A DNA stretch of 34,683 nucleotides from Candidatus Methylaffinis lahnbergensis (GCA_002890675.1 PEFW01000033.1:1-34683), one strand, 5' to 3'. Shown: positions 25,807 through 34,683, counted from the first letter of the stretch. The notes: a model not told the origin generated them from the letters alone. A program made the numbers and translations.

Positions 25807-28800
25807 TCACTCTGCCGCCTCTGTGCCCTTTGCCAAAGGCCGCCGTTCCAGAAACGCGTGCAAATAGCGCCCGGTGTAGCTTTTCCTTGCCCGCACGATG
25901 TCCTCGGGCGGACCGGCCGCGACGATTTCGCCGCCTCCATCGCCGCCCTCGGGACCAAGATCGACGATCCAGTCGGCCGTTTTCACGACCTCGAGATTGT
26001 GTTCGATCACGATGACCGTATTGCCTTGATCGACCAGTTCCTGCAAAACTTCGAGGAGTTTCGCGACATCGTGGAAATGCAGCCCGGTGGTTGGCTCGTC
26101 GAGAATATAGAGCGTGCGGCCGGTCGAGCGCCTAGAAAGCTCCTTGGCGAGTTTGACCCGCTGCGCCTCGCCGCCGGACAAGGTGTTGGCCTGCTGGCCG
26201 ACCTTCACGTAGCCGAGGCCGACGCGGGCGAGAGTCGCCAATTTCTCGCGGATCGAAGGAACCGCCTTGAATAGGTTTGCGGCTTCCTCGACCGTCATGC
26301 CGAGCACGCCGGCGATCGATTGGCCGCGATATTTCACTTCGAGCGTCTCGCGATCGTAGCGCTTGCCCTTGCAGACATCGCAAGTGACGTAGACGTCGGG
26401 CAAAAAGTGCATTTCGATCTTGATCACCCCGTCGCCCTGGCAGGCCTCGCAGCGTCCCCCCTTGACATTGAAGGAGAAGCGTCCAGGCGGATAGCCGCGC
26501 GCCTTGGCTTCCGGGAGGGCCGCGAACCATTCCCGGATCGGCGTGAAGGCGCCAGTGTAAGTCGCCGGATTCGAGCGCGGCGTGCGCCCGATCGGCGATT
26601 GGTCGATGTCGATGACCTTGTCGAGATGTTCGAGCCCATCTATTCGCGTATGCGGCGCCGGATGTTCGAGCGCGCCGTTGAGCCGCCGCGCGGCGGCTTT
26701 GTAGAGCGTATCGATAATGAGGGTCGATTTGCCGCCGCCGGAGACGCCGGTGACGCAGGTGAAAACCCCGAGCGGGATCGCGGCCGAGATATTTTTGAGA
26801 TTATTGCCGTGGGCGCCGACGATGGCAAGCATGCGGTCCGAGTCGGGCCTGCGCCGGCGGCGCGGCGCCGCGACTTCAAGCGCGCCGGCGAGATATTGGC
26901 CGGTCAGCGAATCCTTGTTCGCCATGATTTCGGCGGCCGTGCCTTGTCCCACGATCTCGCCGCCGCGAATGCCCGCGCCCGGGCCGAAATCGACGACATG
27001 ATCGGCGGCAAGAATTGCGTCCTCGTCATGTTCGACAACAATAACCGTATTGCCGAGATCGCGCAGCCGCCGCAAGGTGTCGAGAAGCCTCGCATTGTCG
27101 CGCTGATGCAGGCCAATCGAAGGTTCGTCCAGCACATAAAGCACGCCGCTTAGGCCCGACCCAATCTGCGAGGCGAGCCTGATGCGCTGGCTCTCGCCGC
27201 CGGACAGCGTGCCGGAAGCGCGGGAAAGAGTGAGATAGTCGAGGCCGACATCGACCAGAAACGAGAGCCTGTCGGAAAGCTCTTTCAGAATGCGCTTGGC
27301 GATCTCGCGCCGTTTTGAATCGAGCTTGCCGGCCAGCGCGCCGAACCACTCTTGCGCGGCGCGCACCGAAAGCGCGGTCAATTGACTGATGTGGCAACCC
27401 TCGATCTTGACCGCGAGCGCCTCGGGACGCAGCCGCGTGCCTTCGCAGACGCCGCAAGGCGAAGCCGTCATGTAGCGGGAGATGTCCTCGCGCGCCCATT
27501 CGCTTTCGGTCTCATGATACCGCCGTTCGAGATTGCCGATGACGCCTTCGAAGGGTTTTACGACGTCATAGGAGCGCAAACCATCTTCGTAGGTAAAACG
27601 CACGGCCTCCTCGCCCGAGCCATGCAGGATCACATCGCGGGCTTGTTCCGGCAGCGTCTCGAAACGAGCATCGAGGCGGAACTTGAAATGCTTGGCGAGC
27701 GCTTCGAGGGTTTGCAGATAATAGGGCGAGCTGGAGCGGGCCCAGGGAGCGATGGCGCCTCGGCGCAGGGTGAGCTTCGGATCGGGGACAATCAGCTCGG
27801 GATCGACGGTCTGCTCGACGCCGAGGCCGCCGCAATGCGGGCAGGCGCCAAACGGATTGTTGAAGGAGAACAGGCGCGGCTCGATTTCGGGGATGGTGAA
27901 GCCGGATACGGGGCAGGCGAATTTGGCCGAAAAGACAATCCGCTTGGGCGCGCCGTTTTCGTCCCTCTCATCGGCATGTTCGGCAATCGCTATGCCGTCG
28001 GCAAGTTCGAGCGCGGTCTCGAAACTTTCCGCTAATCGCGCTTCGATTCCCTCGCGCACCGCGATTCGATCAACCACGACATCGATATCGTGCTTGACCT
28101 TTTTGTCGAGCTGCGGCGCGTCGGCGATTTCGTAAAATTCCCCGTCGATTTTCAGACGCTGAAAGCCGCGCTTCATGAATTCGGCGATTTCCTTGCGGTA
28201 CTCGCCCTTGCGGCCCCGAATAACGGGTGCAATCAGATAAAACCGCGTGCGGGGCAGCGCCATCACGCGATCGACCATCTGGCTCACCGTCTGGCTCTCG
28301 ATGGGGAGCCCCGTCGCCGGCGAATAGGCAATCCCGATGCGGGCGAAAAGCAGCCGCATGTAATCGTAAATCTCGGTGACGGTGCCGACCGTTGAGCGCG
28401 GATTCTTCGAGGTCGTCTTCTGCTCGATGGAAATCGCCGGCGACAGGCCGTCGATCTGATCGACATCGGGCTTTTGCATCATTTCCAAAAATTGGCGCGC
28501 GTAGGCCGAAAGCGATTCGACATAGCGGCGCTGGCCTTCGGCATAGATCGTGTCGAAGGCGAGCGAGGATTTGCCCGAGCCGGAAAGGCCGGTAAACACG
28601 ACAAGTTTTCCGCGAGGGATGGTGAGGTCAATGTTTTTGAGATTGTGCTCGCGCGCGCCGCGGATTTTTATCACACGGCCTTCAAAGCGCTCTTCCACCG
28701 GCTCCTCGGGCGGCGTCCGCGCCCATCCAGGCAAACCCGTGGACGTTGGCAAAAAATCAAGCGCGGGGTCCGGCGCGCCGGTCGCCCGTCCGGAACTGGC

Positions 28801-28821
28801 GCGCGCCTTTGCTGTCTTCAT
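25807..28821 (-). CDS. uvrA: UvrABC excision nuclease subunit A
   Basis: A 1004-residue damage-recognition ATPase of nucleotide excision repair, acting as a dimer with UvrB. The two ABC modules are complete: Walker [10 protein letters not shown] (about residue 80) and GVSGGGKST (about residue 695), with signatures [16 protein letters not shown] and [15 protein letters not shown]. The zinc-binding cysteines are in [12 protein letters not shown] and in [14 protein letters not shown] with [17 protein letters not shown] chose the ATG at 28821, giving [17 protein letters not shown] and a roughly 45-residue polar N-terminal extension before the usual [14 protein letters not shown]; a longer frame to 28968 exists but looks non-coding. 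No alphaproteobacterial LexA box (GTTC-N7-GTTC type) is visible in the 28822-28990 upstream region. Confidence 0.97.
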   Translation of the reverse strand: MKTAKARASSGRATGAPDPALDFLPTSTGLPGWARTPPEEPVEERFEGRVIKIRGAREHNLKNIDLTIPRGKLVVFTGLSGSGKSSLAFDTIYAEGQRRYVESLSAYARQFLEMMQKPDVDQIDGLSPAISIEQKTTSKNPRSTVGTVTEIYDYMRLLFARIGIAYSPATGLPIESQTVSQMVDRVMALPRTRFYLIAPVIRGRKGEYRKEIAEFMKRGFQRLKIDGEFYEIADAPQLDKKVKHDIDVVVDRIAVREGIEARLAESFETALELADGIAIAEHADERDENGAPKRIVFSAKFACPVSGFTIPEIEPRLFSFNNPFGACPHCGGLGVEQTVDPELIVPDPKLTLRRGAIAPWARSSSPYYLQTLEALAKHFKFRLDARFETLPEQARDVILHGSGEEAVRFTYEDGLRSYDVVKPFEGVIGNLERRYHETESEWAREDISRYMTASPCGVCEGTRLRPEALAVKIEGCHISQLTALSVRAAQEWFGALAGKLDSKRREIAKRILKELSDRLSFLVDVGLDYLTLSRASGTLSGGESQRIRLASQIGSGLSGVLYVLDEPSIGLHQRDNARLLDTLRRLRDLGNTVIVVEHDEDAILAADHVVDFGPGAGIRGGEIVGQGTAAEIMANKDSLTGQYLAGALEVAAPRRRRRPDSDRMLAIVGAHGNNLKNISAAIPLGVFTCVTGVSGGGKSTLIIDTLYKAAARRLNGALEHPAPHTRIDGLEHLDKVIDIDQSPIGRTPRSNPATYTGAFTPIREWFAALPEAKARGYPPGRFSFNVKGGRCEACQGDGVIKIEMHFLPDVYVTCDVCKGKRYDRETLEVKYRGQSIAGVLGMTVEEAANLFKAVPSIREKLATLARVGLGYVKVGQQANTLSGGEAQRVKLAKELSRRSTGRTLYILDEPTTGLHFHDVAKLLEVLQELVDQGNTVIVIEHNLEVVKTADWIVDLGPEGGDGGGEIVAAGPPEDIVRARKSYTGRYLHAFLERRPLAKGTEAAE

Positions 28822-29210
28822 CGATCTTGTCTGAATGCCGCAATCCCTGGCGTTGGGAAACCCGCTCAACGGGGGCGAAAACCTTGTCCCAATGTAGCGG
28901 GCATGGCGGCGTTTGCCATGGATTTTCGGCGAAACCCTAACGTTGCGCCCATGTTTTCCCGCCCGCACTGGCTGGTTTGCGGCTGATTGCTGTTTCCAAA
29001 ACCGGTTTCCCTCTCCCCATCATGCGCCACGGCGTGGCGTGGCCGCAAGCAGAGAGCGTGATCTTGAAAAACTCTCCGAGCGCTTGGAAAAGATCATGCA
29101 AAAAAAAGATCAAGAAGACGAACGATTACTGACATAACTTAGTTGCGTTTCGACATGGAAATAATGACAAATATTATATATTATCAAATCTTTTTTGAGG
29201 GGTGATTAGC
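28822..29210. other. Divergent upstream region between uvrA and the beta-propeller gene
   Basis: About 390 bp. The left half is G+C-rich and should carry the uvrA promoter; the right end (29160-29200) is strongly A+T-rich, with ATTATATATTATC, and leads into the propeller ribosome-binding site. A possible 32-codon ORF lies at 29039-29137. No SOS box was found. Confidence 0.5.
29039..29137 (+). CDS. Possible 32-residue coiled-coil peptide
   Basis: From a GTG at 29039 the frame reads AASRERDLEKLSERLEK and continues as one charged amphipathic helix to TAA at 29135. The Glu/Lys/Leu pattern is coding-like and A-rich codons differ from the surroundings, but there is no ribosome-binding site and the ORF could be the 3' remnant of a longer lost gene. 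Confidence 0.25.
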   Translation: MAASRERDLEKLSERLEKIMQKKDQEDERLLT

Positions 29211-30564
29211 ATGCAAGGTAATTACAGCAAGCGAACCGGCGCCTTATCGGCGCGGGCATTCGCGGCCCTTTGGGCCTTATTGGTGCTGGCGGCAGTCTTG
29301 GGCGCCCGACCGGCGGAGACGGCCCCCTTCGCCTCTGTCTCAAACAGTAGTGTTCCTCTGTGCGCAGGCGGCGGCGCTGTGTCGGTGGTCGACACGGGCG
29401 CCAAACCGCTGCGGTGGTGGCCACGGTCGTGGTGGGGACTTGCCCTGCAGGGGTCGCCATCACCCCGGATGGGAAACACGCCTATGTGGCAAATCAGACC
29501 TCCGGCACTGTCTCGGTAATCGACGCGGCCACCAACACGGTGGTGGCCACGATCCCGTTCGTTTCCAACACTGATTCCCCCATAGGGGTAGCTATCACGC
29601 CAGACGGGAAATACGCCTATGTGACGAAGGGGAATCCCAACACCGTTTCGGTGATCGCCACGGCCACCAACCTGGTGGTGGCCACGATTCCGGTGGGGGT
29701 GGGCACCTATGGGGTAGCCGTTACCCCGGATGGGAAATACGCCTATGTGACGAGTCTTTTTGACAACACCGTCTTGGTGATCGCCACGGCCAGCAACACC
29801 GTGGTCGGCTCCCCGATCCCGGTGGGGAATTCCCCCGAAGGAGTCGCCGTCACGCCGGATGGGACACACGTCTATGTCGCGAATTTTGGCCTGCCTGGCA
29901 CTGTTTCTGTGATCGAGACGGCCGCCAATACGGTGGTGGCCACGGTTCCGGTGGGGGTAGGGCCCGCAGCAGTCGCCGTCACCCCCGATGGGACACACGT
30001 CTACGTCGCGAATGCAGATGATAACACGGTCTCGGTGATCGCCACGGCCAGCAACACGGTGGTGACCACGGTCCCGGTGGAGGGTGGCGCCTTGGGGATC
30101 GGCATTACCCCGGATGGGACACAAGCCTATGTGGCAAACGGGCCACACGGGCTCTCCAATGGCGCTGTCTCGGCGATCGGCACGGCTAGCAACACGGTGG
30201 TGGCCACGTTCCCGCTGGCGGGTCCCCCCAAAGGCCCGTCATCCCCCAGGAGATCGGCATAATCCCGGACGTCCCATTCGCCGCCTTCAGCCCCACGGCT
30301 ATGATCGATATCGGCACGGCGCCGAACACCGATGCCTTCGTTCTTAAGTCGAGCTTCACCTTGGGGAGCACCAGCAAAGGGATTAATCCCTTAGCCCAGC
30401 CGGTGACCTTCCAGATCGGCACCTTGGCCGTGACCATCCCGCCCGGCTCCTTCACCGGCACAATCACGTCAAGCGCCTTTGGGCCGTTCTTTTTCACCGG
30501 CACGATCAATGGCGTGTCTTTGCACGCGGCGATCGCTGGGAGCGGGCTCGCGACTGCGCATTGA
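29211..30564 (+). pseudogene. Secreted YVTN-type seven-bladed beta-propeller, two frameshifts
   Basis: Three successive frames together encode one protein. Frame A begins at ATG 29211 (GAGGGG about 9 nt upstream) with a signal peptide (SARAFAALWALLVLAAVLGA) and half of blade 1 (GGGAVSVVDTG). Near 29400-29415 the reading moves to frame B, which holds six blades of about 42 residues, each with the pattern GVAxTPDGxxxYVxN, TVSVI and NTVVATxPV. Frame B ends at 30262. Just before, near the C6 run at 30224-30229, the coding sense moves to frame C, which ends at 30564. Frame C carries the C-terminal domain common in these proteins (VPFAAFSPTAMIDIG, SFTLGSTSKGINP, TIPPGSFTG, FFFTGTINGVSL). One extra base at each point restores a single ORF of about 450 codons. 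The fold is used for surface or periplasmic binding; the ligand is unknown. It may be a true pseudogene or have sequencing errors. Confidence 0.75.
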
Positions 30565-30574
30565 CGGCGGCTGA

Positions 30575-30750
30575 CCCTCCTCGACGACACCGGCATTGCG
30601 GCAGGCGTCCAGGAAAACGATGTTGGCCGGCGTTTCCTGCTCCATCTTGCGCAGGACGACATCGAGGTCCATTGCGCTGAATGCGCGCCAGCCATCCGTC
30701 CAAAGTGGAGAATTGCGGCCAAGATCATCGGCGAGGACTTCGGGGCTCAC
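30575..30750 (-). pseudogene. Remnant of a caspase-fold (peptidase C14-like) gene
   Basis: The minus strand between about 30750 and 30600 encodes a fragment containing LDVVLRKM and NIVFLDACRN. The latter is the strand ending in the catalytic Cys of caspase-like/metacaspase domains, where DACR(N) is the usual context. The upstream half with the catalytic His (normally HGhG) is missing, and the frame beyond DACRN turns into Arg-rich sequence overlapping the propeller 3' end. Only a piece of about 50 codons is recognisable, so I call it a gene remnant. The identification rests on one motif. Confidence 0.5.
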
Positions 30751-30897
30751 GCCTTCCTAGCCGCGTTTCACACCGTGAATCCGCAACTCTCCGAGGGTCC
30801 TGTGCTCCGGCTTCCGGGAGTCGTTTTTTCTCATGCCGCGTGAGAATCATCTTCGCCCCGCGCCGTCAAAAAAAATGTCCAACTATTTATGACCCGA

Positions 30898-31575
30898 TCA
30901 ATAAGCGTTGATATGCGGCTCTTCGTGGAGAACGACATTTAGCAATGAACTGTGGACTTCGATGCGGCCGTTGTAGTCAATGTAGCCTAGTTTTCGAAAT
31001 TTGTTCATGAAAAAACTCACCCGGGACCGGGTCGTTCCGATCATATCCGCAAGCGTCTCCTGGCTGATTTTCGCGACGATCGTCTCCGGTTTTTTCTCTT
31101 CCTTGCCAAAGTTCGCCAACAGCAGGAGCATCCGGGCAAGGCGTTTCTCACTCGAATTGAACAGCTGATCGACGAGGTCCGCCTCGACGCGGATGGCCCG
31201 AGCCAGAAGATGGGCAATGAACATCTCGGAGAACGCTGGCTCCTGATGGATCACGCGGACAATCGCCGCTTTTTCCACGCGCACGATGACCGAGTCCCTC
31301 ATCGTCGTAACCGTTGCTATGCGCCGCGCCTGCCCGCCAAGACATCCTTCCCCGAAGAAATCGTTCATTCCAAGAATTGCGATGACAGCTTCCTTGCCTT
31401 GCTCCGAAACGACGGTGACCTTCACCTCGCCGCTCTCGATGTAGAAGACCGCATCCGCGGGGTCTCCCTGTGAAAAGACAGTATCGTCCGTGCGGTACCC
31501 CCCAATGCTGCGGCCCTCGCCAACCATGGCGAGAAAAGTTTTCGGATCAAATGACGGTTGACGTTTGGCCGTCAT
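30898..31575 (-). CDS. Crp/Fnr family transcriptional regulator
   Basis: A 225-residue regulator. The cyclic-nucleotide-binding-type beta barrel spans about residues 20-125 (VFSQGDPADAVFYIESGEVK, ILGMNDFFGEGCLGG). The dimerisation helix follows (about 120-145), then a winged helix-turn-helix at 155-205 with ISQETLADMIGTTRSRVSFF and MNKFRKLGYIDYNG. It has no cysteine cluster of the FNR type at the N-terminus, so it is not an iron-sulfur oxygen sensor; the effector is unknown and residues that contact cAMP in E. coli CRP are not all recognisable. The ATG at 31575 starts MTAKRQPSFDPKTF. An inverted repeat TTTGTG-N8-CACAAA lies 43-62 nt upstream, suggesting autoregulation. The 31.6-31.8 kb gap to the next, divergent gene is A+T-rich and repeat-laden. 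Confidence 0.92.
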   Translation of the reverse strand: MTAKRQPSFDPKTFLAMVGEGRSIGGYRTDDTVFSQGDPADAVFYIESGEVKVTVVSEQGKEAVIAILGMNDFFGEGCLGGQARRIATVTTMRDSVIVRVEKAAIVRVIHQEPAFSEMFIAHLLARAIRVEADLVDQLFNSSEKRLARMLLLLANFGKEEKKPETIVAKISQETLADMIGTTRSRVSFFMNKFRKLGYIDYNGRIEVHSSLLNVVLHEEPHINAY

Positions 31576-31617
31576 GGCAGGCCTCTGGCGCCACGAGTCT
31601 CTCGCGAGCGAACCTTC

Positions 31618-31637
31618 TTTGTGTCATATACCACAAA
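31618..31637 (-). promoter_or_regulatory. Operator-like inverted repeat TTTGTG-N8-CACAAA before the Crp/Fnr gene
   Basis: Arms at 31618-31623 and 31632-31637 are exact reverse complements with an 8-bp centre, 43 nt before the start codon at 31575. The TGTG-N8-CACA core matches the geometry of Crp/Fnr-family sites. Autoregulation is inference. Confidence 0.55.
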
Positions 31638-31685
31638 ATTTCTCGTAGCAAGTGAGCGATTTTGAACAGAGCGCCGCCCGGTAGT

Positions 31686-31732
31686 CTGTTATTTTAGTTC
31701 TAACAGCTATTAACAGCTAAGAATGAGCTGTT
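31686..31732. promoter_or_regulatory. Cluster of four CTGTT/AACAG boxes
   Basis: CTGTTA at 31686-31691 mirrors TAACAG at 31701-31706. TAACAGCTA occurs at 31701-31709 and again at 31711-31719, exactly 10 bp apart. The second copy forms an inverted repeat with AGCTGTT at 31726-31732. The spacing of one helical turn suggests a protein-binding array in the divergent promoter region between the Crp/Fnr gene and the small membrane protein. Confidence 0.5.
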
Positions 31733-31793
31733 GATTTCAGGCAACGAATTAATTGCGGCGGCGTAGTTAATAACGGCATCGGGGCGGCGTCGG

Positions 31794-32102
31794 GTGACAA
31801 TCCTAATCATCGGGAGCCTGCTGCTTGGGACAGTCTTCGGACGGTTTTTCAAGGTTTGGGTTCTTGTTCCGGCCTGCGCGTTGGCCTTCGCAATCGTTTT
31901 TGCCAGTTCCGCCTATTACGAACATGGTCTGCTGAGCGCGCTTCTCGAATTCTCCGTGTTCGCGGCGTGCCTGCAAATCGGCTACGCGTCCGGCTGGCTT
32001 TCATGCGTCATCCGCGACAGGTGGCGACGCCTCGAGATACCCCACGAAATACGCAGCGAATCGTCGCATCCGGCGGCGACACGGCGCTCGCAACCCTTTT
32101 AA
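31794..32102 (+). CDS. Small membrane protein of unknown function
   Basis: A 102-residue protein with two to three membrane helices: about residues 1-14 (TILIIGSLLLGTVFG), 20-40 (VWVLVPACALAFAIVFASS) and 45-70 (GLLSALLEFSVFAACLQIGY). A basic cytoplasmic tail follows (IRDRWRRLEIPHEIRSE). The layout resembles short membrane proteins common in Bradyrhizobiaceae and their relatives, as I recall, but no function is known. The start is GTG at 31794; no clear ribosome-binding site is seen, so the start is uncertain. It is divergent from the Crp/Fnr gene and may be a target of it. Confidence 0.6.
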   Translation: MTILIIGSLLLGTVFGRFFKVWVLVPACALAFAIVFASSAYYEHGLLSALLEFSVFAACLQIGYASGWLSCVIRDRWRRLEIPHEIRSESSHPAATRRSQPF

Positions 32103-32427
32103 ACGCTCTGCCCCAACGCAGCGACAGGAAGTAGGCATCGCGGCGGCGTGCTTCAGGCTTCCTTTCGCTCAGGAAGAGGGGCTAGCAATCTGCTGTAGCC
32201 AGACCGTCCTCCTGTCTATCACCACCGTGGGCTTCACGGTTTTCACAGAAAAATCAACGCAAAACCTTGCGCTCGCCGGCGCGTTCGGGCGGTAATCGGC
32301 GTTGGTGAATCATGCGGCATGTGGTCCTGCATGCCGGCCAAGCGGGATTGGTTAACCAAACGCTAGGAAGCTTTGTCGAATAATAGCAAATGATCCAAAA
32401 GCGGGTATGCGGCACAAGGGCTGCACC
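32103..32427. other. Gap upstream of smc
   Basis: About 325 bp with no convincing ORF. It contains the 12-bp palindrome TTGGTTAACCAA (32348-32359) 69-80 nt before the smc start and presumably the smc promoter. I see no terminator. Confidence 0.5.
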
Positions 32428-34683
32428 ATGAAACTGACAAAACTCCGCATCGCGGGCTTTAAGACTTTTGTCGAGCCGGCTGAGTTTTTGATCGAGCCCG
32501 GGCTCACCGGCATTGTCGGGCCGAACGGGTGCGGCAAATCGAATCTGGTCGAGGCGCTGCGCTGGGTCATGGGCGAGAGTTCGTCGAAAAGCATGCGCGC
32601 GTCGGGCATGGACGATGTGATTTTTTCCGGCGGCGGCGACCGGCCCGCGCGCAACATGGCGGAGGTGGTCCTCTTTCTTGATAATAGCGATCGCTCGGCA
32701 CCCGCCGCGTTCAACGATAACGAGATTATCGAGGTTTCCCGCCACATCGAGCGCGAATCTGGCTCCACCTACCGGGTCAACGGGCGCGAGGTGCGCGCCC
32801 GCGATGTTCAATTGCTCTTCGCGGACGCTTCGACCGGCGCGCGCTCGCCGTCGATGGTGCGGCAGGGCCAGATCGGCGAGATCATTGCCGCCAAGCCGCA
32901 GGAGCGCCGCCGGATCATCGAGGAAGCCGCGGGCATCGCGGGGCTCCATTCCCGCCGCCACGAAGCCGAGCTGCGTCTCAAGGCGGCGGAGGATAATCTC
33001 GTTCGCCTCGACGATATTTTGCGGCAAATCGATACCCAGGCCGAGAGCCTCAAACGGCAGGCGCGCCAAGCGGCGCGCTACCGTGGTCTCGCGGGCGAAA
33101 TCAGGCGCAACGAAGCCCTGCTTGCCTTGATCAGCCAGGGCGAGGCGGCGAGCGTGCTCCAATCGGCGGAAGCCAAACTCGAAGCCGATCTGCGCGACGT
33201 CGCGGAAAGAACCAGGGCCCAGGCCGAGGCGGCCCGGCGGCAAGCGATCGCCGCGCATGAGTTGCCGGGATTGCGCGGCATCGAAGCCGAGGCCGCCGCC
33301 GGATTGCAAAGGCTCGTTCTTGCCCACGAGACGCTGGATGGAGAAGAAAGGCGGGCGAAGAGCCGCGCCGTCGAACTGGAGCAGAGAATCGCCCAAACGG
33401 CGAGCGATATTGCCCGAGAGGCGGCCCTGATCGAGGACGCGGCGGGCGCTCTCGCGCGGCTCGATCAGGAGTCAACCGAGCTTGCGGGCAGCGGCGTGGG
33501 CGAAGCCGGGATCGAGGCTCTGCGCGAGAAGCTCGCGGACGCCGAAGCTGCCCTCGCGATTACGGAAAAGTTGTTCGCCGGGACGCAGGACACTAGGGCG
33601 GCGGTGGAGGCGCGGCGCGCGGCGCTAGAGGCGGTAATCTGGGAAGAAGCGGCGCGCGGCACGCGCGTCGAAGCGGAAATCGAAAAGGTGAAGAAGGAAC
33701 GCGGCGCGCTTATTTCGAATTCCGCTGACGGCGCGAATTTCGCGCGGTGTGAGGCGGCGCTCGACGAATCCATCGCGGCGGGCGAAGCGCGCGAAGCCGA
33801 ACTGGCCTTCGCCGAAGCCCGCCATGCAAAGGCCGGTGCCGAAGAATTAAAAACCCGGGCTCCGATGGCCGAAGCCGAGCGCAAGGCGCAAACTCTTGAA
33901 ACGCAAGTCGCAACATTAGCCAAATTGCTGAACGCCGGAACCGGCGGCTGTTGGCCTTCGGTCACCGAGGAGATCAGCGTCGCGAAAGGCTATGAGGCGG
34001 CGCTCGGCGCGGCGCTCGGCGACGATCTCGACGCCTCGACCAATCCGGCTTCGCCCGCGCATTGGGCAAGGACCGATGCTTCGGACGACCCGGCTTTGCC
34101 ACCTGGCGTCGAAGCGCTCGCAAGGCTCGTCACGGCGCCAGCTCCTCTCGCGCGGCGGCTGAACCAGATCGGCGTTGTCCCGCGGGCCGAAGGAACCGCC
34201 TTGCGGATGCTGCTGAAACAAGGCCAAAGACTGGTCTCGAAGGAAGGCGATCTGTGGCGCTGGGACGGTTTCACGCAAGCCGCCGAAGCCCCGACTCCCG
34301 CTGCGCGGCGTCTCGCCGAAAAAAACCGACTCGGCGATCTCGCGATCGAGGCAGAAGCCGCGCGCGGCGTTGCCAACACCTTGAAAGCCGACGCGGAGCT
34401 GGCCCAAACGGCTCTTGCTGCCGTGGCCGCGGCGGAAAACGCGGCAAGACAGGCGCACAAGGCCGCGATACGCGAAATAGAAGCGGCGCGCGCGGAAATG
34501 GTCGCTGCCGAAAAGCACAAGGCCGCGACCGCCGCGCGGCTCTCGGGGCTCGAAGAAGCTCTCCTCCGCCTCGATGCCGTGCGCGACGAAGCCAGCGAAA
34601 AACAGACGCAAGCCAAAGCGGCGCTCGCCCAATTGGACGCGCCCTCGGAGCTGAACGCGCGGCTCGACATGGCACGCGCGGCG
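32428..34683 (+). CDS. smc: Chromosome segregation protein SMC (3' end missing)
   Basis: The reading frame from ATG 32428 is open to the window edge (752 codons), so the last third of the protein, including the second coiled coil and the C-terminal ATPase half with its signature and Walker B motifs, is outside. AGGG lies 7-8 nt before the ATG. The N-terminal head has the Walker A motif GPNGCGKSN (about residues 31-39) and the FSGGGDRPARNMAEV and RQGQIGEIIAAKPQERRR segments. Coiled coil spans about residues 165-500 (Ala/Glu/Arg-rich), then the hinge at about 505-620 (YEAALGAALGDDLDAS and LWRWDGFTQ), then the start of the return coil. SMC forms the ATP-driven condensin ring with ScpA and ScpB and compacts and separates chromosomes. 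scpAB are not in the window. Confidence 0.96.
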   Translation, partial: MKLTKLRIAGFKTFVEPAEFLIEPGLTGIVGPNGCGKSNLVEALRWVMGESSSKSMRASGMDDVIFSGGGDRPARNMAEVVLFLDNSDRSAPAAFNDNEIIEVSRHIERESGSTYRVNGREVRARDVQLLFADASTGARSPSMVRQGQIGEIIAAKPQERRRIIEEAAGIAGLHSRRHEAELRLKAAEDNLVRLDDILRQIDTQAESLKRQARQAARYRGLAGEIRRNEALLALISQGEAASVLQSAEAKLEADLRDVAERTRAQAEAARRQAIAAHELPGLRGIEAEAAAGLQRLVLAHETLDGEERRAKSRAVELEQRIAQTASDIAREAALIEDAAGALARLDQESTELAGSGVGEAGIEALREKLADAEAALAITEKLFAGTQDTRAAVEARRAALEAVIWEEAARGTRVEAEIEKVKKERGALISNSADGANFARCEAALDESIAAGEAREAELAFAEARHAKAGAEELKTRAPMAEAERKAQTLETQVATLAKLLNAGTGGCWPSVTEEISVAKGYEAALGAALGDDLDASTNPASPAHWARTDASDDPALPPGVEALARLVTAPAPLARRLNQIGVVPRAEGTALRMLLKQGQRLVSKEGDLWRWDGFTQAAEAPTPAARRLAEKNRLGDLAIEAEAARGVANTLKADAELAQTALAAVAAAENAARQAHKAAIREIEAARAEMVAAEKHKAATAARLSGLEEALLRLDAVRDEASEKQTQAKAALAQLDAPSELNARLDMARAA

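Noticed and set aside
25546..26274. Plus-strand ORF of 242 codons overlapping the uvrA 3' end
   Set aside because: Two thirds of it is antisense to conserved uvrA sequence; the first 80 codons match no family.
28822..28990. LexA-controlled promoter of uvrA
   Set aside because: No GTTC-N7-GTTC or GAAC-N7-GTTC arrangement is visible upstream of the uvrA start.
32254..33396. Long minus-strand ORF (380 codons) opposite smc
   Set aside because: The plus strand encodes the conserved SMC head without interruption, so this is a shadow.
1..34683. CRISPR arrays, tRNA genes, complete insertion sequences or toxin-antitoxin pairs
   Set aside because: No regularly spaced long repeats, no tRNA T-loop plus acceptor pattern and no transposase-like ORF were found on either strand.

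Overview
The window reads as a stretch of alphaproteobacterial chromosome, most likely order Rhizobiales (Hyphomicrobiales). The evidence is the high G+C content, the DUF1013/TrcR regulator, ubiA next to trmFO, the ribH-nusB-thiL cluster, rplQ followed by a Do-type protease, a K+-independent membrane pyrophosphatase, and many GTG/TTG starts. A family-level guess of Beijerinckiaceae is inference only. Most of the window is housekeeping; the accessory material lies in 10.6-12.1, 23.7-25.8 and 28.8-32.1 kb.

Layout. 1-7 kb: the 3' end of a periplasmic-binding-type penicillin-binding-protein activator, an AsmA-family protein, an orphan receiver-domain response regulator, a DUF423 membrane protein, the murein endopeptidase MepA, a small basic exported protein, MsrA and a small membrane protein. 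7-10.4 kb: the DUF1013/TrcR regulator facing the proton-pumping pyrophosphatase HppA. 10.6-14.6 kb: a DUF4331 protein, then the minus-strand cluster ribH-nusB-thiL and a small lipoprotein. 14.9-18.9 kb: Do-type protease, rplQ, rpoA, rpsK and rpsM, all on the minus strand. This alpha operon is not preceded by secY-adk; it has its own predicted promoter and a roughly 150-nt structured leader. 19.3-23.5 kb: a small exported protein, rsmE, a Cys-containing exported protein overlapping ubiA, and trmFO. 23.7-25.8 kb: a lower-G+C secreted peptidoglycan-binding-domain protein, then about 1.1 kb without a convincing gene but with a terminator-like hairpin inside a possible 34-codon ORF, a palindrome and short tandem repeats. 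25.8-28.8 kb: uvrA. 29.2-31.6 kb: a secreted seven-bladed beta-propeller gene broken by two frameshifts, a remnant of a caspase-fold gene, and a Crp/Fnr regulator with operator-like repeats upstream. 31.8 kb to the end: a small membrane protein and the 5' two thirds of smc, which runs off the window.

Functionally, the clear groups are envelope and murein upkeep (activator, AsmA, MepA, peptidoglycan-binding protein, Do protease), transcription and translation (alpha operon, NusB, RsmE, TrmFO), cofactor synthesis (RibH, ThiL, UbiA), stress and repair (MsrA, UvrA) and chromosome dynamics (TrcR, SMC). I found no tRNA, rRNA, CRISPR array, complete insertion sequence or clear defence system. No complete new system stands out. 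The best leads are the predicted regulatory DNA around the Crp/Fnr gene, the rpsM leader, and the non-coding block before uvrA.
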